Source of the DNA: Amblyomma americanum
Taxonomy: Eukaryota > Arthropoda > Arachnida > Ixodida > Ixodidae
Length of the DNA: 64,000 nt
Direction: 5' to 3'
Assembly: GCF_052857255.1 (NCBI RefSeq)
Contig: NC_135498.1
Span: forward strand, 164,048,124-164,112,123
The notes under the pieces are model-generated. The model searched no databases. It was given only the letters and a program-made list of their open reading frames with translations, and had not been told where the DNA came from. The position numbers were made by a program, and so were the translations under genes. Below, piece by piece: positions 56,669 through 64,000 of the stretch. Numbering within the stretch: position 1 is the stretch's first letter; each line of letters starts with the position of its first letter.

Positions 56669-56845
56669 TTTCCGCACAAAATCTTGATGAACTCTAGCCA
56701 AGGGTTGATTGGACGGCCGTCGTCGTCGGTGAAAAAGCGCGTGACGGGCTCGCACTTGGTCGCCGTGAACAGAGCGTCCCACATTTTGTTGGACGCAAAA
56801 GCCTCCTCGAGTCGGATGCGTTCCACGGGGCTGCAAAATTCTCTT
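56669..56845 (-). CDS. FAAH2: FAAH2-like gene A, internal exon
   Basis: 177 bp (1 + 58 codons + 2). It encodes 'REFCSPVERIRLEEAFASNK', 'MWDALFTATKCEPVTRFF', 'TDDDGRPINPWLEFIKILCG', the segment of FAAH2 proteins preceding the HxFPA block, which the last exon supplies in matching phase. Acceptor TATCTCAG|AAGAG at 56847-56846, donor GGAAA|GTAAGT at 56668; both are good. The exon itself is intact, but the next exon is broken, so the gene is probably dead or truncated. Upstream exons, including the catalytic serines, must lie right of the window; none was found up to 64000. Confidence 0.8.
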
Positions 56846-58168
56846 CTGAGATAAGAGCATACCTGGGGAGATGGAGGAAAATTGTTGGCGATGCCACTCG
56901 CCGTACCTTGAATGGTGAGGGGTAGCTGTTCCATGCCATGGTTATGCGATCATTTCATTTGCTTTCAGTGCTACTGATAAGCATGAGTATAAAACGATTC
57001 ATTCTCTTTTAAGGAACTGAAAACGAGTGGTTTAAGGCTTCCGAAAAGTGTTGGCATGTGCATGACCAAATATATTTGCGGAGTATTTAAAGCCATGTTG
57101 TACACAGAGCATGTAGTGAACTGAGCAATCTACATTTTGTTGGACGCAGAAGCCTCCTCGAGTCGGATGCGTTCCACGAGGCTGCCAAATTCTCTTCCGA
57201 GAAAGAAGCATACCTGGAGGGAAGGAAAAAAATTGTTGGGATGCCACTCGCAGTACTGTGGATGGTGAGGTGTAGTTGGTTTATACTACGGTTATGCGAT
57301 CATTTCATTTGCTTTCAGTGCTGTCGTCCCGCTAAGCGTGAGTGTAAAACGACTCATTCTGTTTTAAGAGAGTTAGAACTAGTGGTTTAAAGTTTGCAAA
57401 AAGTGTGCATGGACATGACAATATATGATTGTGGAGTATTTACGGCCATCTGTATACAGAGCATGTAGTGAACAGAGCCCCCCACATTTTGTTGGACGCA
57501 GGAGCCTCCTCGAGTCGGATGCGTTCCACGAGGCTACCAAAATATCTTCCGAGATAGGAGCATACCTGCTGGGAAGGAAGAAAATTCCTCGGATGCCAAT
57601 CGCAGTACATTGGATGGTGCGGGGTAGGTGTTATATGCCATGGTTAAGCGATCATTTCATTTTTTTTTTTAGTGCTCCCGTGCCACTAAGCGTGAGTAAA
57701 AGAGGATCCATTCTCTTTTAGGCGAGTTAGAAGGAGTGGATTAAACTTTGCGAAGTGTTGGCATGGACATGACCAAATATATTTTCGGAATATTTACGGC
57801 CATCTAGTATAAAGAGCTTGTAAGGAACCGAGCACGTCACATTTTGTTGGACGCAGAAGCTTCTTCGAGTCGGATGCATTCCACGGGGCGGCCAAATTCT
57901 CTTCCGAGAAAAGGCATAGCTGGGCGAAATAAAAGAATTTTTGAGATGCCACTCGCGGTACTGTGTATGGTGAGAAGTAACTTGTTCCTACTATGGTTAT
58001 GCGATCATTTAATTTGCTTTCATTGCTACCGTGCGGCTAAGCGCGAGTATAGGACGATTCATTCTGTTTTAAGGGAGTTATAACGAGTGGTTTAAGGTCT
58101 GCGAAAAGTGTTGGCATGGACATGACAATATATATTTGCGGAGTATTTACGGCCGTCTAGTATACAGC
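56781..58168. repeat. ~352 bp tandem array containing the 5' part of a FAAH2 exon, ~3.9 copies
   Basis: ACATTTTGTTGGACGC marks unit starts at 56781, 57132, 57484 and 57839 (spacing 351, 352, 355). Each unit holds (minus strand) about 65 bp of the exon's 5' end, its polypyrimidine tract and about 285 bp of upstream intron (e.g. GTTATGCGATCATTTCATTTGC). Only the first unit joins a complete exon. In the other three the acceptor reads CTCGG instead of CTCAG and the exon part stops after 'NKM'. Confidence 0.9.
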
Positions 58169-58799
58169 GTTGATCCTCGTTGGATATACTGAACATCTTG
58201 CTTTCTGCTATCCTGCATACGCACAGCGTTCAGAGCCCGACCCTCCTCAGATCCATCGGTGGCCCTCACGAAACGCGACTTATCAGCCAGGTCTCTACTG
58301 GCAGCTTAAAACTGCAGAGGGTGCTTGGGCGCGGATGCACAAGAAGCTGCGCCATTCACAAGTTCCAAGACCTTTTCATAACAGGAGTTTGAAAGCATTT
58401 CACGGCATCTTATGACCACTCCACCAGCCATCTTATAACGACGAAGTTAGGACAAGGTGCAGGCAATGCGCACAGGGCGGTCGCGTAACCGCATCGCATA
58501 CACTGTAGATTTACCGGTGCCGCTAAACACGGAGGTGGGTTGACGTCATTTTGCTAGCAAGAGCTCTAATGAAAGGTGAGCGCTGCAAACATGGCCGCTG
58601 CTGTAGCGAAAAGTCTGTGCATACATTCATCTTCGCCCTTTGATTTTCAACGGCTGAGTGCCGTTTTACAGCTTCAATTGTTTCATATACCGACACCCTA
58701 GCAGGCCAAGCCTGTCTGCCGTTTCCGCGCCACGCGCCTTGCCTTCTCGCCGCTGGCGTGATCGCATTACAATCACCGGAGCACTAGACCAGTGCGTCG
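58169..58799. other. No gene recognised
   Basis: A plus frame at 58170-58415 (81 codons) contains 'YQPGLYWQLKTAEGAWARMH' but matches nothing I know. Intronic position with respect to gene A. Confidence 0.3.
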
Positions 58800-58925
58800 T
58801 TTCACGACAATGTTTGATGGTGGGCGCAGATGGCAAAGGACAAGGTTAATTGGAGAGACATGGGAGAGGCCTTAGGTCCGTACGGGGCGTAGTCAGGCAG
58901 CTCCTGATGATGAAATAATATATGA
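58800..58925 (+). mobile_element. RTE-type LINE 3' tail (plus)
   Basis: 'DKVNWRDMGEALGPYG' in the plus frame about 58835-58885 is the RTE C-terminus; then CGTAGTCAGGCAGCTCCTGA and a GATGATGAAA tail. About 125 bp remain. Confidence 0.6.
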
Positions 58926-59219
58926 TTGTCATTCTTATGCGCAGACGGCTCAGGCTTAACGCATCGGCGTCTGAAAAATATTCTAGTTCTGGATAATGAG
59001 TAGAACAACAAACATAATTTCTGATTTACAGAAAGCCTGAGTAAAATTGTTATAGAAAGAAAATTTCAATAGATTGCACAAATGTTTAGGTGATGTTTAT
59101 ATAATTGCTCCATAAATAATTACGCTGGCTAGCGATCTCGTTTTCGGTAAAACACCTCGCGATAACTTATTAAATTTGAGGTGCAGGAAACTCATCTTAA
59201 AAATCAGACTGTTTGTCCA
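58926..59219. other. No feature recognised
   Basis: AT-rich spacer. Confidence 0.3.
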
Positions 59220-59845
59220 GTACATAAAAAAGCATCTCCCATTTACTTACAATTAGGTCTAACCGACGCCAGCCGCGGCCAGCTGATCCCAGCAAACTAG
59301 CTTCCTTATCTTATCTGCCCACCTGACCTTGTGACGCCCCTGCAACGTATTCTTTTCTTGCAATCCACTCCGTTCCCATAAGAGACCATCGGTTACCTTT
59401 GTCCTCATTAAATTCTCTGCCCTTTTGTTCTTCTGAATATGAGCTGGAATATAATCTTTTAGCGCTTGTTCGCTGGACCAATTTATCCTATTCCTGTTGC
59501 TTGCGTTCAGTTCCTAATTTTCGTTTCGAGTTATACCTGCTCCATTCCAAATTTAATATTGGATCTTTCGTCAGCTTATAGGCTTCTGGGCCATATTTGA
59601 GTGCTGGCAAGATACAAGTAATATATACATACCTTACAGGGTTGGAGACCCAAAATTTTTGGTTGGCATGTTCTTTGTTTCGAACGGTGCATATTGCCCC
59701 AGGACAATATTGATACACGCTGTGCAATTGATATATGTGCGGTAAATAATTTATTTTTGCGTTCTTTATACTCAATGATTTCTGTTTCAGTCTCTGAGAG
59801 AAAAGGTATGCTGCGACGTCAAGATCATATAAGAGCAGCAACCCC
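59220..59845 (-). mobile_element. LINE RT C-terminal fragment, RTE-like (minus)
   Basis: The minus frame 59841-59488 includes 'YITCILPALKYGPEAYKLTK', a diverged form of the RTE block CxLPxxTYGxExWxLTK. The sequence toward 59220 (AGGTCAGGTGGGCAGATAAG, CTGGGATCAGCTGGCCGCGG) fits the 3' end. Truncated, with stops. Confidence 0.5.
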
Positions 59846-61021
59846 GGTCACATGGGCCCCCGACAGTTGTGACGCACGTTTTGCTGGGTCGTCTGCTCTC
59901 GTACACTTGCCGTACATAGCAGCGCATTTAGAAATCGTGCGCCGGCAAACTTGGTCGGTATTGCGATATCCCGAGATAAGCCAAACGAGCGAGGAACGAC
60001 ACCGAGTCCTGAAACCAATCGTCTCGCTTCGGCAGATCTGAATTGCCATACCGCGTATGCCAACGCGGTTTCTGCGTTGTATTTCGCCTTGCCACGCCGG
60101 CGCCAATGCTCGGCGGACGTCTGTGTCGGTGGCCCGTAGCTGACCCTGCCCACATTACATGACACTATGCCTTACTTTCCTATACCGACCAATACCCGTG
60201 TCTGTCTTCACCTCGCTCCACCCGCGCAGCCGCACTTCTGGACTGCTCAGGGTCCCTTTGCTGCTGGTTACGATATCTGCTGCCTGTTTAGAAAACAATC
60301 CATGTATACGCTAAAGAATTGCTTCCAGAAAAATGCACAGGATTCGAATTTTGCAGCACGGGTACGTACCTCCCCCAGGAATGCGCCCAAGACGACTACT
60401 GCAGCCCGGCGCTACTTTTGTTTACGTATCTGCATCTGTATAGTCGGTTAAAGCAATAGAGGCCCTTTGGAGTGTTTAGGACTGCTATCTCTTTGGCGTC
60501 CCTGTCTACGTGTAGTGTATTGTAGGCTTAGAGTAAGTCAAAATCGTGAAGACTTTTCCACCATTTAGCTTAGAAAATGTTGTCCACTCTAGGCAACAAG
60601 TACTATTCCATCACTGTGGCCCCAACCACTGTCATCTCAAAATCCACGCACACTCGACGAGACCGGTCACCGTTTTCAATGGTTGCCTCCGGTCTTGCCC
60701 ATTAACTGGTTGCCAGTTTTCACCGGCGCCAGGACGTGGACGCTTTGCGCAACCAGCTGATACAGCGCTTCCGACATCTTATTCCTCCAGGCGTAGGGCA
60801 CCGTACTGGCCTGACTAACTTTGGACATATGTTCTCTTTCAGTTGAAATGTCACCGGTGATTCCTTGCATGGGCTGAGTTAAGAAAAAAATACGTCACCA
60901 CAACATTTGAGCGTCTCTTGAAGTTCTGTGCTGGCAGCTTTTAACTAGGGCGGCAGCATACGCGACAACATTGCCACCCCAGCATCGTCTAATGCCTCAA
61001 TTTTCTCTCTGCCGCAGAAGG
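59846..61021. other. No gene recognised
   Basis: Several frames of 60-115 codons on both strands about 59825-60165 overlap each other, a sign of GC-rich chance openness. About 60540-60870 is open on both strands without a known domain. Confidence 0.3.
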
Positions 61022-61277
61022 ATCGGTAGTGGTGATGAATTTTTATGGCGCAAGGGCGTCTGTGGCCAAAGAGCGCCATGCCACAAAGTTTTTATTCTAC
61101 ACAAGGTGGGGTGTAACACACGTTCCCCGAGCGTTTCACACCAAACACGCCGAGCACCAGGCAGGGGAAAGCTTGTACCCAATGTACCACCGGTGGGTAC
61201 ACCGCGGCACCGGGAATCGAGCCCCCCCCCCTCTCGCATTAGATGCATATGCTCTAACGACTAGGCCACCGCTGCGG
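61022..61277 (-). mobile_element. tRNA-derived SINE (minus), distinct from Ruka
   Basis: Minus strand head GCAGCGGTGGCCTAGTCGTT (A box), then a G run and B box GGCTCGATTCCCGG. The body GTACCCACCGGTGGTACATT, then GTGGCATGGCGCTCTTTGGC, ends GCGCCATAAAAATTC at about 61030. Head and body are well preserved. Confidence 0.75.
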
Positions 61278-61714
61278 TACCGAAGGTTTGTACTGTCGAC
61301 CAGTATAACCGTGCCTATGACTGGAGTAGCGCAACAAGAACGAGCGATTTATTTGAGCATCACTTTTTTTAGTCCACCAAAGACTTTTTATTCACCTGGT
61401 CGTGATGACGTGGTGTATAAATGATGCATCACAAACGGTGCACATGCCTACCCACATCCTTGACAGACTGCGAGGAGCTTCGCTAGGTACACTCCGGCGC
61501 TCTAGTCGCTAAAGGCCTGGCTAGCTCCCTCGGTACTTGAGAACAGACCGCATTTATATTATCAAAAAGCGATAAAAAATGCACAGAATGTAACATACTT
61601 GTGTATATAGTCTGCACAGATTGTGAGATAACATTTGAGTAATTGGAAACCTCACTAGTTATGCAGCCATTCAGTAACCAGTGTGTAGAACCGGCATATG
61701 TAATGGTGTTGAAA
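61278..61714. other. No feature recognised
   Basis: Non-coding stretch between the SINE and the RT scrap. Confidence 0.3.
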
Positions 61715-61775
61715 TATACCAATAAAATACCTTTTGGCATAGTCTGCGCTCCAGCCATATTCCAAAGACGGATGG
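61715..61775 (+). pseudogene. Gypsy RT scrap ending in a (TA)n array
   Basis: About 20 codons: '[19 protein letters not shown]', the PFG...SAPAIFQ block of Ty3/gypsy RT. The RT match ends where the (TA)n array starts. Confidence 0.55.
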
Positions 61776-61777
61776 AT

Positions 61778-63755
<1,978 letters not shown>

Positions 63756-63789
63756 TACGATGAAAAACTTCCTCGACTGCTGATATCAT

Positions 63790-64000
63790 AAGAAAAGAGT
63801 TGAAGAACACTTGAAGAAACTTTTATTTACCAACGTTTGTGAACGGTGGACCGTTCTTCATCAGGGTAATTTAATTGTGAACACAAAGGTCCGCATTTTC
63901 GGAGCACCGAATGCACGTGGAGAGGAGAAAAATTTTCTCCTTTGAGGAAACAAACAGATCACACAAGAGACAAGCACTGAGCGACCAGACTCCTCTCTTC
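63790..64000. mobile_element. Possible Penelope-type terminal repeat fragment
   Basis: TTGAAGAAACTTTTATTTAC, then CAACGTTTGTGAACGGTGGA and CCGTTCTTCATCAGGG, resembles the terminal (pLTR) sequence of Penelope-like elements and, weakly, 61955-62030. Cut by the window end. Confidence 0.4.

Noticed and set aside
7680..56845. All FAAH2 exons as one gene
   Set aside because: On the minus strand the C-terminal exons come before the N-terminal ones, so they must be two genes in tandem.
56781..58168. CRISPR-like array
   Set aside because: Repeat units of ~352 bp without spacers, in a eukaryotic intron; it is a tandem duplication of exon and intron.
59825..60165. Overlapping open frames of 60-115 codons on both strands
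   Set aside because: Mutually overlapping, no motifs; typical of GC-rich chance frames.

Overview
The window looks like nuclear DNA of a hard tick (Ixodida, probably Metastriata). The main reasons are copies of a tRNA-derived SINE matching my knowledge of the tick family Ruka, several SINE, RTE, CR1, Penelope and Ty3/gypsy families typical of tick genomes, intron-split genes, and long (TA)n arrays. This assignment is inference; no species is claimed. There is no sign of bacterial operons, rRNA or CRISPR.

The only host-gene signal is a fatty-acid amide hydrolase 2-like (FAAH2, amidase signature family) tandem pair on the minus strand. Gene B is represented by its first two coding exons, 28177-27989 and 7893-7680. 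They join in phase 0 across a roughly 20 kb intron, and later exons lie left of the window. Gene A lies upstream (to the right) and is represented by an internal exon (56845-56669) and its last exon (53459-53036). The last exon carries an in-frame TAG and has lost its splice acceptor, so copy A looks like a pseudogene. Beside the internal exon, a ~352 bp unit holding the 5' part of that exon is repeated about four times.

Almost everything else is decayed mobile DNA. 0-7 kb: two 3' fragments of an RNase H-bearing LINE, a CpG-rich 118 bp tandem array, a Jockey/R1-like LINE tail and a Ruka SINE. 7.9-28 kb (intron 1 of gene B): a gypsy 3' end, a 3 kb RTE LINE, another Ruka, an old gypsy RT, a CR1 5' scrap with a 2A-like peptide running in frame into a gypsy gag (element 1), a CR1 RT fragment, and a nearly whole gypsy element with both LTRs (element 2, ~21.7-27.6 kb). 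28-44 kb (intergenic): a hairpin-bearing repeat, RTE and SINE pieces, a Ruka-derived hairpin, a Penelope GIY-YIG fragment, a small TRIM-like LTR unit and a pogo/Tigger-type transposase. 44.3-49.8 kb: gypsy element 3 (minus strand, both LTRs, all domains, many breaks). 50-60 kb: RTE scraps around gene A. 61-64 kb: a SINE, (TA)n arrays and low-complexity DNA.

The three gypsy elements share gag, zinc knuckle, protease, RT, RNase H and integrase motifs and a primer-binding site beginning TGGTGGAGG, so they are one lineage at different stages of decay. None appears autonomous. All coordinates were read by eye; element ends marked 'about' may be off by tens of bases.
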